From Pseudomonas frederiksbergensis (GTDB taxonomy: Bacteria > Pseudomonadota > Gammaproteobacteria > Pseudomonadales > Pseudomonadaceae): a DNA stretch of 64,000 bases. This document shows positions 7,177-15,660 of the stretch, piece after piece (within the stretch, counting starts at the first letter, position 1; the number at the start of each line of letters is the position of its first letter). The stretch is from the NCBI RefSeq assembly GCF_003732705.1, contig NZ_MOBR01000017.1, positions 62,001-126,000 on the forward strand, in the 5' to 3' direction. Made by a program: the position numbers and the translations under genes. The notes below the pieces were generated by a model that was given only the letters and a program-made list of their open reading frames with translations, did not search any database and had not been told where the DNA came from.

Positions 7177-8487
7177 ATGCAACCGCAAACCCTCACCGGG
7201 CAGGCGTCGTTGGTGACGCCCAGTCGCAAGCGTTTTTTCATCATGGTGCTGCTGTTTATCACCGTGGTGATCAACTATCTGGACCGCAGTAACCTGTCGA
7301 TCGCCGCCCCGGCGCTGACCAGCGAACTGGGGATCGACCCGATCCACGTCGGGCTGATTTTCTCCGCGTTCGGCTGGACCTACGCCGCCATGCAGATCCC
7401 CGGCGGCTGGCTGGTGGATCGCGTGCCGCCACGGATTCTCTACAGCGTCGCGCTGCTGTTGTGGTCGCTGGCCACGGTGATGCTCGGTTTCGCTGCGAGC
7501 TTCATCGCGCTGTTCGTGTTGCGCATGGCGGTCGGTGCGCTGGAAGCCCCGGCCTATCCGATTAACAGCCGCGTGGTCACCACCTGGTTTCCCGAGCGCG
7601 AGCGCGCCACGGCCATCGGTTTCTACACCTCCGGGCAGTTTGTCGGGTTGGCGTTCCTCACGCCGGTTCTGGCCTGGCTGCAACACCAATATGGCTGGCA
7701 CATGGTGTTCGTCAGCACCGGTGTGGTGGGCATTATCTGGGCGGTGATCTGGTACGCGGTGTATCGCGAGCCACGGGATTTCAAAGGCGCCAACGACGCG
7801 GAAATCGACCTGATCCGCGAGGGCGGCGGGTTGGTGGATATCCAGGCTGACACCGCGAAAGCCAAGGCGAAATTTAGCTGGACCGATCTCGGAATCGTAC
7901 TGAGCAAACGCAAGCTCTGGGGCATCTACCTCGGGCAGTTTTGCCTCAACTCGACGCTGTGGTTTTTCCTGACATGGTTCCCGACGTACCTGGTGAAATA
8001 TCGCGGCATGGACTTCATCAAGTCTGGCTTGCTGGCGTCGCTGCCGTTTCTCGCGGCTTTCGTCGGCGTGCTGTGCTCCGGGTTCTTCTCGGACTTTTTG
8101 ATCCGTCGCGGCTACACCGTCGGTTTCGCCCGTAAGCTGCCGATCATCGGCGGATTGCTGATTTCCACGTCGATTATCGGCGCCAATTTCGTCGAGTCGA
8201 CGCCGCTGGTGATTGCTTTCCTCGCGTTGGCGTTCTTCGGTAACGGGCTGGCCTCGATCACTTGGTCACTGGTGTCAACATTGGCCCCGGCGCGGTTGCT
8301 CGGGCTGACCGGCGGGGTGTTCAATTTCATCGGCAACCTGTCGGCGATTACTACGCCTATCGTGATCGGTTTTCTCGCCACCGGTGATTCGTTTGCCCCG
8401 GCGATTACCTACATCGCGGTTCTCGCATTGATCGGTGCACTTTCCTACGTGTTGCTGGTGGGCAAGGTCGAGCGTATCGAGTTGTAG
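7177..8487 (+). CDS. MFS transporter, probable D-galactonate/hexonate permease
   Basis: 436 residues with the 12-segment pattern of the major facilitator superfamily, anion:cation symporter (ACS) branch. NYLDRSNLSIAAPAL near residue 32 is the hallmark of galactonate/glucarate-type transporters. GWLVDRVPPRIL is the loop 2-3 motif. It most likely imports D-galactonate with protons at the inner membrane, inferred from the dgo genes before it and the IclR gene after it. AAGAGG ribosome site. It is separated from dgoD by a REP palindrome but has the same orientation, so it is probably co-expressed. Confidence 0.88.
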   Translation: MQPQTLTGQASLVTPSRKRFFIMVLLFITVVINYLDRSNLSIAAPALTSELGIDPIHVGLIFSAFGWTYAAMQIPGGWLVDRVPPRILYSVALLLWSLATVMLGFAASFIALFVLRMAVGALEAPAYPINSRVVTTWFPERERATAIGFYTSGQFVGLAFLTPVLAWLQHQYGWHMVFVSTGVVGIIWAVIWYAVYREPRDFKGANDAEIDLIREGGGLVDIQADTAKAKAKFSWTDLGIVLSKRKLWGIYLGQFCLNSTLWFFLTWFPTYLVKYRGMDFIKSGLLASLPFLAAFVGVLCSGFFSDFLIRRGYTVGFARKLPIIGGLLISTSIIGANFVESTPLVIAFLALAFFGNGLASITWSLVSTLAPARLLGLTGGVFNFIGNLSAITTPIVIGFLATGDSFAPAITYIAVLALIGALSYVLLVGKVERIEL

Positions 8488-8497
8488 TCGCAGCCGT

Positions 8498-8519
8498 CGG
8501 GCGACCATAATGTCGCCCG
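8498..8519 (+). promoter_or_regulatory. perfect hairpin between the transporter and IclR genes
   Basis: CGGGCGAC-CATAAT-GTCGCCCG, an 8-bp stem with a 6-nt loop in the 60-base gap. With no T-run it is more likely a message-processing or attenuating hairpin, or an operator, than a strong terminator. Confidence 0.4.
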
Positions 8520-8547
8520 TTCACTCGCTCAACGGTAAAGGCTGGAT

Positions 8548-9351
8548 ATGCAGGAAGACGCCGCAAAAATCGCCAAGGACGCCGCGCCCACCGGCACTCA
8601 GACTCTGCTTCGCGGTTTGGGTGTGGTTCAGGCCGTGGCCAGTGGTGCCCGCGATCTCAAGGAAATTGCCCGGCTGATCGGCACCACGCGCAGCACGACG
8701 CATCGTCTGGCCAGTTGCCTGGTGGACGAGCGTTACCTGCGCGTGGTGCCGCAAATCGGCTATCTGTTGGGGCCGAAGCTGATCGAACTGGGTTTCCAGG
8801 CGCGGGAAGAGCTGCCGTTGGTGACATTGGCTGGACCGTATCTGGATGAGTTGTCGGCATTGACCGGCGATACCGTTCACTTGGCGATCCGCGAGGGCGA
8901 CGAAGTGCTGTACCTGCACAAGAATCCAGGGCGCAATGGCCCGGAAATGCGTTCGCGGGTTGGCCATCGCATGCCGTTGGCGCGTACCGGGATCGGCAAG
9001 GCGCTGATGCTCGATGACTCGCAGGAAGACTGGAAACGACTGTACGAAGTCAGCCTGCCGGCCGGTGGGAAAAATCAGTTCTGGCCGCAGCACCCGGAGC
9101 AGTCCTGGGAGCAGTTTCAGCAGCGCATGGTCGAGTATGTAGCGGGCGGTTACGCGTTCGATCTGGAAGACAACGAACCGTCGATCCGTTGTGTAGCGGC
9201 GCCGATTCGTGATGCGAGCAAGCGCATCGTCGCCGGCATCAGCATCGCCAGCACCGTGCCGTACATGCCGCTGGAAAAAATGGCCGAGCTGATTCCCCTG
9301 ATCAAAGGGGTCACGGCCCGGCTCTCGGCTGAGCTTGGTTTGAAAGTCTGA
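8548..9351 (+). CDS. IclR-family transcriptional regulator of the dgo genes (probable)
   Basis: 267 residues. The N-terminal winged helix-turn-helix (residues about 20-85) contains GLGVVQAVASGARDLKEIA and TTRSTTHRLASCL. The C-terminal IclR effector-binding domain (about 95-260) contains HLAIREGDEVLYL, ARTGIGKALM, YAFDLEDNEPSIRCVAAPI and GISIAST. The gene follows the transporter in the same direction, as in many Pseudomonas sugar-acid operons, so galactonate or a pathway intermediate is the likely ligand. Whether it represses or activates cannot be told. Confidence 0.9.
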   Translation: MQEDAAKIAKDAAPTGTQTLLRGLGVVQAVASGARDLKEIARLIGTTRSTTHRLASCLVDERYLRVVPQIGYLLGPKLIELGFQAREELPLVTLAGPYLDELSALTGDTVHLAIREGDEVLYLHKNPGRNGPEMRSRVGHRMPLARTGIGKALMLDDSQEDWKRLYEVSLPAGGKNQFWPQHPEQSWEQFQQRMVEYVAGGYAFDLEDNEPSIRCVAAPIRDASKRIVAGISIASTVPYMPLEKMAELIPLIKGVTARLSAELGLKV

Positions 9352-9357
9352 GGCGCT

Positions 9358-9375
9358 AAAGTCTGATCAGACTTT
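9358..9375. terminator. perfect palindrome between convergent genes
   Basis: AAAGTCTGATCAGACTTT lies between the IclR stop and the dehydrogenase gene and overlaps the dehydrogenase stop codon. Its short stem and lack of T-runs make it at best a weak bidirectional terminator. Confidence 0.4.
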
Positions 9376-10419
9376 CAGCGTCGCCATGTCGATCACAAAG
9401 CGGTACTTCACGTCACCGGCAATCATGCGGGTGAACGCTTCGTTGATCTGATGGATGTTGAGCATTTCTATGTCGCAGGTGATGTTGTGCTCGGCGCAGA
9501 AATCCAGCACTTCCTGGGTTTCGGCAACACCACCGATCAGCGACCCGGCCAGTACGCGGCGGCTCATCACCAGTTTGCCGGCGTGGACTGGTGGATCCAC
9601 CGGTTCGATCAAACCCACCAGAATGTGCACGCCATCGAAACGCAGGGTATCGAGGTAGGGGTTGAGGTCGTGCTGCACCGGAATGGTGTCTAGCAGGAAG
9701 TCGAAATGGCCGGCGGCGGCCTTCATCTGTTCAGCATCGGTGGACACGATCACATGGTCCGCGCCCTGGCGCCGGGCTTCTTCAGCCTTGCTCGCCGAGC
9801 GGGTGAACAACGTCACTTGCGCGCCCATGGCCTTGGCGAACTTGATGCCCATGTGGCCGAGGCCGCCCATGCCGAGGATCCCGACCTTGTCGCCAGCCTT
9901 CACGCCGTAGTGCTTGAGCGGCGAGTAGGTGGTGATGCCGGCGCAGAGAATCGGCGCGGCGCTGGCCAGGTCGAGTTTTTCCGGGATGCGCACCACGAAG
10001 TGTTCGCTGACCACGATGCTGTCGGAGTAGCCGCCCATGGTGTTGCTGCCATCGACCCGGTCCGGGGTGGCGTAGGTCATGGTCGGACCTTCGAGGCAAT
10101 ATTGCTCAAGGTTGGCCTGGCAGGCTTCGCAGCTGCGGCAGGAATCGACCATGCAGCCGACGCCGACCAGATCGCCGATTTTGTGCTTGGTCACGTTCGC
10201 ACCGACGGCGGTAACTTTGCCTACGATCTCGTGGCCCGGCATCAGTGGGTAAACGGCAATGCCCCACTCGTTGCGGGCCTGGTGGATGTCGGAATGGCAG
10301 ACGCCGCAGTAGAGAATATCGATCGCCACGTCGTCGGCCCGAGGGCTGCGACGTTCGAATTTCACGGGGGCGAGGGGAGTGCTGGCCGACTGGGCGGCGT
10401 ATCCGATAGCGGTGTACAT
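9367..10419 (-). CDS. zinc-dependent NAD(P) alcohol/aldehyde dehydrogenase (cinnamyl/YahK type)
   Basis: 350 residues, medium-chain dehydrogenase family. Catalytic zinc ligands are in CGVCHSDIH (Cys38) and PGHEIVG (His63). The structural zinc cysteines are 94, 97, 100 and 108 in CRSCEACQANLEQYC. The Rossmann motif is GILGMGGLGHMGIKFAKAMG. Interconverts primary alcohols and aldehydes, probably with NADP in this branch; the substrate range is typically broad. A divergent AraC-family gene starts about 190 bases upstream and is a plausible regulator. No close operon partner. Confidence 0.92.
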   Translation of the reverse strand: MYTAIGYAAQSASTPLAPVKFERRSPRADDVAIDILYCGVCHSDIHQARNEWGIAVYPLMPGHEIVGKVTAVGANVTKHKIGDLVGVGCMVDSCRSCEACQANLEQYCLEGPTMTYATPDRVDGSNTMGGYSDSIVVSEHFVVRIPEKLDLASAAPILCAGITTYSPLKHYGVKAGDKVGILGMGGLGHMGIKFAKAMGAQVTLFTRSASKAEEARRQGADHVIVSTDAEQMKAAAGHFDFLLDTIPVQHDLNPYLDTLRFDGVHILVGLIEPVDPPVHAGKLVMSRRVLAGSLIGGVAETQEVLDFCAEHNITCDIEMLNIHQINEAFTRMIAGDVKYRFVIDMATLKV

Positions 10420-10610
10420 GAGGAGCCTCGCAAAAGCAGTGACAGGTGAGATGCGCCATTTTGGGGGGCGTCACCGGTATCAGCCATGACGATTCCTCCG
10501 GGTGTCATGCCTAATCCTCCGGCATGTACCCCTGATGGGTCGCATTGCTCGCCAGACCTGCGATGATGTTTTCATCCCTTTTTTCGTCACTTTTGTGTGA
10601 AGAGTTGCCC

Positions 10611-11501
10611 ATGTTGTTGACCCGTCATCTGGATGCCAACGCCACGCTGGTTTCGCTGATTCAACCGCTGACCACCCGCGATGGTTTCGCCCCCACGGCG
10701 TTGCCGGGCGTGCAGGTGTTGCGCGCCAGTCGTGACGTGGCCCGGGGGCCGCAGATCTATGAGCCGAGCCTGGTCATCATCGTCCAGGGCAGCAAACTGG
10801 CGTACCTGGGGCCGCGCACGCTGGAGTACGGCGCCGGGCACTATCTGATTCAGGCACTGCCGGTGCCATTCGAGTGCGAAACCTTCGCCGCGCCGGAGGG
10901 GCCGATGCTGGGGATTTCCATTGCCATCGACCGGGTGTTGCTTGGTGAGTTGGTGTTGGCCATGGGGCTGGTGTCGGGACGCAGTATTGCGGCGCAGACG
11001 CCGGAGTCCATGACCTCGGCGGTGCTTGATGACGACATGCGTGGTTGTGTCGAGCGGCTGTTGCGCTGCCTGCACGATCCGCTGGAATGCCAGATCATGG
11101 GGCCGGCGCGTTTGCGTGAATTGTTGTTCGTGGCATTGCGCGGTCCCCAGGCCGATGTGTTGCGGGCCTTGGTGGAACAGCAGGGGCAGTTCGCCCGAAT
11201 TGCCGCTTCACTCAATCATCTGCACGGGCATTTCACCGAGCCGCTGAATGTGGAGACGCTGGCCAGTTGCGCGAACATGAGTGCATCGACCTTTCATGAG
11301 CATTTCAAGCGCAGCACGTTGTTGTCGCCGGTGCAGTATTTGAAGCGCTTGCGGTTGCTCAAGGCGCAGCAATTGTTGCTGGGTGAAGGGTTGGGCGTGG
11401 CGCAGGTGGCGCATCGGGTGGGGTATCAGAGTACGTCGCAGTTCAGTCGGGAATATAAGCGCTACTTTGAGCGCAGTCCCGGGGATGAGCGCGCGGCCTG
11501 A
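10611..11501 (+). CDS. AraC-family transcriptional regulator
   Basis: 296 residues. The N-terminal half (about 20-180) is the AraC_N/cupin-like sensing domain typical of regulators next to alcohol dehydrogenases (PSLVIIVQGSK, YLIQALPVPFECET, GISIAIDR). The C-terminal AraC double helix-turn-helix spans about 200-290 (ETLASCANMSASTFHEHFK, then VAHRVGYQSTSQFSREYKR). The start was moved to the ATG at 10611, because the longer frame adds 22 unconserved residues. Divergent from the zinc dehydrogenase, which it probably controls. Confidence 0.9.
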   Translation: MLLTRHLDANATLVSLIQPLTTRDGFAPTALPGVQVLRASRDVARGPQIYEPSLVIIVQGSKLAYLGPRTLEYGAGHYLIQALPVPFECETFAAPEGPMLGISIAIDRVLLGELVLAMGLVSGRSIAAQTPESMTSAVLDDDMRGCVERLLRCLHDPLECQIMGPARLRELLFVALRGPQADVLRALVEQQGQFARIAASLNHLHGHFTEPLNVETLASCANMSASTFHEHFKRSTLLSPVQYLKRLRLLKAQQLLLGEGLGVAQVAHRVGYQSTSQFSREYKRYFERSPGDERAA

Positions 11502-11518
11502 GCCACCGACGATCTTTT

Positions 11519-11609
11519 GTAGGAGCAAAGCTTGCTCGCGATAGCGGTCTGTCATTCGGCAGTGTCGTTGCCTGGCATACCGCTATCGCGAGCAAGCTTT
11601 GCTCCTACA
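11519..11609. repeat. REP doublet, family A
   Basis: 31-bp perfect inverted arms (start TGTAGGAGCAAAGCTTGC) around a 29-base spacer, between the 3' ends of the AraC gene and the convergent etfD gene. Confidence 0.88.
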
Positions 11610-11642
11610 TTTGGGGCGTGGTGATTCTTGAAACGTGGGCAA

Positions 11643-11668
11643 CAAAAAGGCCCCCATTCGGGAGCCTT
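11643..11668 (-). terminator. rho-independent terminator of etfD
   Basis: On the minus strand, AAGGCTCCC-GAAT-GGGGGCCTT is followed by TTTTTG, 19 bases after the etfD stop codon. Confidence 0.8.
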
Positions 11669-11686
11669 GATGTTCAGGCGAGCAAC

Positions 11687-13351
11687 TTACATGTTCGGGT
11701 AAGTCGGGCCGCCGGAGCCTTCCGGTGCCACCCAGGTGATGTTCTGTGCAGGGTCCTTGATGTCGCAGGTCTTGCAGTGAACGCAGTTCTGGGCGTTGAT
11801 CTGGAAGCGCTTCTCGCCGTCTTCCTTGGTCACCACTTCGTACACGCCGGCCGGGCAGTAGCGCTGGGCAGGCTCATCGTACAGCGGCAGGTTCTTACTG
11901 ATCGGGATGCTTGGGTCGGTCAGCTTCAGGTGGCACGGCTGCTCTTCTTCATGGTTGGTACCGGAGATGAACACCGAGCTGAGTTTGTCGAAGCTGATCT
12001 TGCCGTCCGGTTTCGGGTAGTCGATCTTCTTGCAGTCCGCCGCAAGCTTCAGGCATGCGTAATCCGGCTTGGTGTCATGCAGGGTGAACGGCAGTTTGCC
12101 GCCGAAGATGTTCTGGTCGAGCCAATTGAAACCGCCACCAACGATGGCGCCGAACTTGTGGATCGCCGGGCCGAAGTTGCGGCTGGCGAACAGTTCGTCG
12201 TAGAGCCAGCTCTTCTTGAAGGCGTCGACGTAAGTGGTCAGCTCTTCAGTGCCGTCTTTCTCGGCGAACAGCGCCTCGGCCACGGATTCAGCGGCGAGCA
12301 TGCCGGACTTCATCGCGGTGTGGCTGCCTTTGATCTTGGCGAAGTTCAGGGTGCCGAGGTCGCAACCGATCAGCGCACCGCCCTTGAACACCATTTTCGG
12401 CAGCGAGTTCAGGCCACCTTTGCAGATTGCGCGAGCGCCGTAGCTGATGCGCTTGCCGCCTTCCAGGTACTGCTTGAGCACCGGGTGATGCTTGAGGCGC
12501 TGGAACTCGTCGAATGGCGACAGGTAGGTATTGCTGTAGGAAAGATCGACGATCAAGCCGACAACCACCTGATTGTTTTCCAGGTGATAAAGGAACGAGC
12601 CTCCGGTGTTCTCGGTGCCCATGATGTCCAGCGGCCAACCGGCGGTGTGCACCACCAGACCCGGCTGATGCTTGGCCGGATCGATTTCCCAGATTTCTTT
12701 CAGGCCGATGCCGTAATGCTGGGCGTCGGCTTCGCTGTCGAGGTTGAAGCGTTTGATCAACTGTTTGCCGATGTGGCCACGGCAACCTTCGGCGAACAGC
12801 GTGTACTTGCCACGCAGTTCCATGCCCGGGGTGTACAGGCCTTCTTTCGGATGGCCTTCGCGGCCAACGCCCAGGTCGCCGGTGATGATCCCGCGAACTA
12901 CGCCGTTGTCGTCGAACAGCGCTTCCTGAGCAGCGAAGCCTGGGTAGATTTCCACGCCCAGGTTCTCGGCCTGCTGGGCCAGCCAGCGGCACAGGTTGCC
13001 CAGGGAGATGATGTAGTTGCCTTCGTTGTGCATGGTCTTGGGCACAAAGAGGTCAGGGATTTTCTGCGCGCTGTCGGCGTTCTTGAGAACGAAGATGTCA
13101 TCGCGGGTGACCGGCGTGTTCAGCGGTGCGCCAAGTTCTTTCCAGTCCGGGAACAATTCGTTTAGGGCGCGTGGTTCGAACACGGCACCGGACAGGATGT
13201 GAGCACCGACTTCGGAGCCTTTTTCGACCACGCAGACGCTGATTTCCTTACCGGCTTCGGCGGCCTTCTGCTTCAAGCGGCAGGCGGCGGAAAGACCAGC
13301 GGGGCCGGCACCGACGATGACCACGTCGAATTCCATGTATTCGCGTTCCAC
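11687..13351 (-). CDS. etfD: electron transfer flavoprotein-ubiquinone oxidoreductase
   Basis: 554 residues. A membrane-associated FAD/4Fe-4S enzyme that passes electrons from reduced ETF to ubiquinone. The N-terminal FAD motif is VVIVGAGPAGLSAACRL (residues about 9-25). The C-terminal iron-sulfur cluster region reads INAQNCVHCKTCDIKDPAQN, giving closely spaced cysteines. Full length for the family. Transcribed divergently from etfB-etfA across a 547-base control region, as in other pseudomonads. It has its own terminator downstream. Confidence 0.96.
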   Translation of the reverse strand: MEREYMEFDVVIVGAGPAGLSAACRLKQKAAEAGKEISVCVVEKGSEVGAHILSGAVFEPRALNELFPDWKELGAPLNTPVTRDDIFVLKNADSAQKIPDLFVPKTMHNEGNYIISLGNLCRWLAQQAENLGVEIYPGFAAQEALFDDNGVVRGIITGDLGVGREGHPKEGLYTPGMELRGKYTLFAEGCRGHIGKQLIKRFNLDSEADAQHYGIGLKEIWEIDPAKHQPGLVVHTAGWPLDIMGTENTGGSFLYHLENNQVVVGLIVDLSYSNTYLSPFDEFQRLKHHPVLKQYLEGGKRISYGARAICKGGLNSLPKMVFKGGALIGCDLGTLNFAKIKGSHTAMKSGMLAAESVAEALFAEKDGTEELTTYVDAFKKSWLYDELFASRNFGPAIHKFGAIVGGGFNWLDQNIFGGKLPFTLHDTKPDYACLKLAADCKKIDYPKPDGKISFDKLSSVFISGTNHEEEQPCHLKLTDPSIPISKNLPLYDEPAQRYCPAGVYEVVTKEDGEKRFQINAQNCVHCKTCDIKDPAQNITWVAPEGSGGPTYPNM

Positions 13352-13509
13352 AGGTTATCTCCTACTCAAGGCTCAACAGTTTTTTTTCTAATATTGGAGG
13401 TTTGGTGTCGCATCCGTGAATCCCGGCGCAATGCCGGAAGAGGACAATCGATGAACCACCTTTCTCTCTGGGTGGCGCATTATATCTACACCACTCCTAG
13501 CGTCCAATA

Positions 13510-13523
13510 CAAACGTTTGTTTG
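13510..13523. promoter_or_regulatory. PsrA-type binding box in the etfD/etfBA control region
   Basis: CAAAC-GTTT-GTTTG matches the published form of the PsrA (long-chain fatty-acid-responsive TetR regulator) motif, CAAAC N2-4 GTTTG. It lies 159 bases upstream of etfD and about 375 bases upstream of etfB. From memory, PsrA controls ETF genes in P. aeruginosa. Occupancy here is inferred. Confidence 0.6.
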
Positions 13524-13652
13524 AATTGGCTCCAGGCCAGAGAAATCAAAGTAACGCGGCTTATGACTGGCCATTTTGCCGTATTGACCGGAATAGGCGT
13601 TCCGGTCAAGATACGGGCGGTTTTGCGCTCGCCGTAGGCTGACTGTTGGTTT

Positions 13653-13829
13653 CAAGAGCACCTCTAAAGACAGGGCGATGGCAGTACAAGGTGATACGCC
13701 ACGAAGATTCGGCGCGCAGTTTACACGCCGCGGTAATGAATGACTCATCGGTCACCACTGACGAACGGTCATCAGCAACGCGAGCCGTGTCACCCCGTTC
13801 AGATGCCAGCGTTTTTAGAGGTGCCCTTG
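13653..13829. mobile_element. MITE-like element with 19-bp terminal inverted repeats
   Basis: CAAGAGCACCTCTAAAGAC at the left end and the reverse complement of CAAGGGCACCTCTAAAAAC at the right match at 17 of 19 positions. Weaker inverted similarity continues inward (AAGGTGATACGCC against GGGGTGACACGGC). The 177-base interval has no coding frame of note. No clear target duplication was seen. The end sequence is reminiscent of insertion-sequence termini, but no transposase is present. It lies just before etfB. Confidence 0.5.
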
Positions 13830-13898
13830 CGCCCACGAGCATCAACCGCCAGGTTCGCCTAGGCGACTTTCTTTTCACCGGAGAGTAACGAGGAATCC

Positions 13899-14648
13899 AT
13901 GAAGGTTCTTGTAGCTGTCAAACGCGTTGTGGATTACAACGTCAAGGTTCGCGTCAAGGCGGACAATTCCGGCGTCGACCTCGCTAACGTGAAGATGTCG
14001 ATGAACCCATTCTGCGAAATCGCAGTGGAAGAAGCCGTACGCCTGAAAGAGAAAGGCGTTGCGACTGAAATCGTCGTCGTCTCCGTCGGCCCGTCCACCG
14101 CTCAAGAGCAACTGCGCACCGCGCTGGCTCTGGGTGCCGACCGTGCCATCCTCGTCGAATCCGCTGAAGATCTGACCTCGCTGGCCGTTGCCAAGCTGTT
14201 GAAAGCTGTTGTCGACAAGGAACAGCCTCAGCTGGTGATCCTCGGCAAACAAGCCATCGACAGCGACAACAACCAGACCGGCCAGATGCTCGCTGCATTG
14301 AGCGGCTACGGTCAGGGCACGTTCGCTTCGAAAGTCGAAGTCACTGGCGACACCGTTGCCGTGACCCGCGAAATCGACGGCGGCGCGCAGACAGTTTCCC
14401 TGAAACTGCCGGCCATCGTCACCACCGACCTGCGTTTGAACGAGCCGCGCTACGCGTCCCTGCCAAACATCATGAAAGCCAAGAAGAAGCCTCTCGAAGT
14501 GCTGACTCCGGACGCTTTGGGCGTTTCCACCGCCTCCACCAACAAGACCGTGAAAGTCGAAGCGCCGGCTGCACGCAGCGCGGGTATCAAGGTCAAGTCG
14601 GTGGCTGAACTGGTCGAGAAACTGAAAAACGAAGCGAAGGTAATCTAA
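13899..14648 (+). CDS. etfB: electron transfer flavoprotein subunit beta
   Basis: 249 residues, full length. AMP-binding beta subunit of the heterodimeric ETF that accepts electrons from acyl-CoA and amino-acid dehydrogenases. Visible family features are KVLVAVKRVVDYNVKV at the start, MNPFCEIAVEEAVRLKE, LGKQAIDSDNNQTGQMLA, and the family signature region VTTDLRLNEPRYASLPNIMK. AACGAGG lies before the ATG. etfA follows after 2 bases, so the pair is translated from one message. Confidence 0.96.
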   Translation: MKVLVAVKRVVDYNVKVRVKADNSGVDLANVKMSMNPFCEIAVEEAVRLKEKGVATEIVVVSVGPSTAQEQLRTALALGADRAILVESAEDLTSLAVAKLLKAVVDKEQPQLVILGKQAIDSDNNQTGQMLAALSGYGQGTFASKVEVTGDTVAVTREIDGGAQTVSLKLPAIVTTDLRLNEPRYASLPNIMKAKKKPLEVLTPDALGVSTASTNKTVKVEAPAARSAGIKVKSVAELVEKLKNEAKVI

Positions 14649-14650
14649 CC

Positions 14651-15580
14651 ATGACTATCTTGGTAATCGCAGAACACGACAACAAAGTACTGGCCCCGGC
14701 CACGCTGAACACCGTCGCTGCTGCCGCCAAAATCGGCGGTGACATCCACGTTCTGGTCGCCGGTCAAGGCGCTGGCGCCGTGGCTGAAGCCGCTGCGAAA
14801 ATCGCTGGCGTGGCGAAAGTGCTGGTGGCCGACAACGCCGCCTACGCTCACCAGTTGCCGGAAAACGTTGCGCCGCTGGTTGCAGAATTGGGCAAGGGCT
14901 ACAGCCACATCCTGGCTGCCGCCACTTCCAACGGCAAAAACATCCTGCCACGCGTTGCCGCGTCGCTGGACGTTGACCAGATCTCCGAGATCATCTCGGT
15001 TGAAAGCGCTGACACCTTCAAGCGCCCGATCTACGCCGGTAACGCCATCGCTACCGTTCAATCGAACGCTGCGGTGAAAGTGATCACCGTGCGGGCCACC
15101 GGTTTCGACCCGGTTGCCGCTGAAGGTGGTTCCGCTGCCGTTGAAGCGGTTGCTGCTGCCCACAACGCTGGCACTTCGAGCTTCGTTGGCGAAGAACTGG
15201 CCAAGTCCGATCGTCCGGAACTGACCGCTGCCAAGATCGTCGTTTCCGGCGGCCGTGGCATGCAGAACGGTGACAACTTCAAACACCTGTACGCCCTGGC
15301 TGACAAGCTGGGCGCTGCTGTTGGCGCTTCCCGCGCCGCGGTCGACGCAGGTTTCGTACCCAACGACATGCAGGTCGGTCAGACCGGCAAGATCGTTGCT
15401 CCTCAGCTGTACATCGCCGTCGGTATCTCCGGCGCGATCCAGCACCTGGCCGGCATGAAAGACTCCAAAGTGATCGTTGCGATCAACAAGGACGAAGAAG
15501 CGCCGATCTTCCAGGTAGCCGATTACGGCCTGGTGGCAGACCTGTTCGAAGCCATCCCCGAGTTCGAGAAGCTGGTCTAA
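14651..15580 (+). CDS. etfA: electron transfer flavoprotein subunit alpha
   Basis: 309 residues. FAD-carrying subunit. The C-terminal FAD domain shows VVSGGRGMQNGDNF, GASRAAVDAGFVPNDMQVGQ, then YIAVGISGAIQHLAGM and VAINKDEEAPIF, the ETF-alpha signature. Partner of etfB upstream and electron donor to EtfD, encoded divergently. A strong terminator follows. Confidence 0.96.
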   Translation: MTILVIAEHDNKVLAPATLNTVAAAAKIGGDIHVLVAGQGAGAVAEAAAKIAGVAKVLVADNAAYAHQLPENVAPLVAELGKGYSHILAAATSNGKNILPRVAASLDVDQISEIISVESADTFKRPIYAGNAIATVQSNAAVKVITVRATGFDPVAAEGGSAAVEAVAAAHNAGTSSFVGEELAKSDRPELTAAKIVVSGGRGMQNGDNFKHLYALADKLGAAVGASRAAVDAGFVPNDMQVGQTGKIVAPQLYIAVGISGAIQHLAGMKDSKVIVAINKDEEAPIFQVADYGLVADLFEAIPEFEKLV

Positions 15581-15602
15581 TCCAGCGGCTTAAACTATAA
15601 AG

Positions 15603-15631
15603 AGCCCGGCCTTTTGGTCGGGCTTTTTTTT
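15603..15631 (+). terminator. rho-independent terminator of etfBA
   Basis: AGCCCGGCC-TTTT-GGTCGGGCT followed by eight T residues, 22 bases after the etfA stop. Confidence 0.9.
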
Positions 15632-15660
15632 GTTTCGGATTTGAGTGGGAGAGCTTTGCC

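Noticed and set aside
11618..13165. 515-codon open frame opposite etfD
   Set aside because: Complementary-strand shadow of a conserved gene; no family motif and no ribosome site.
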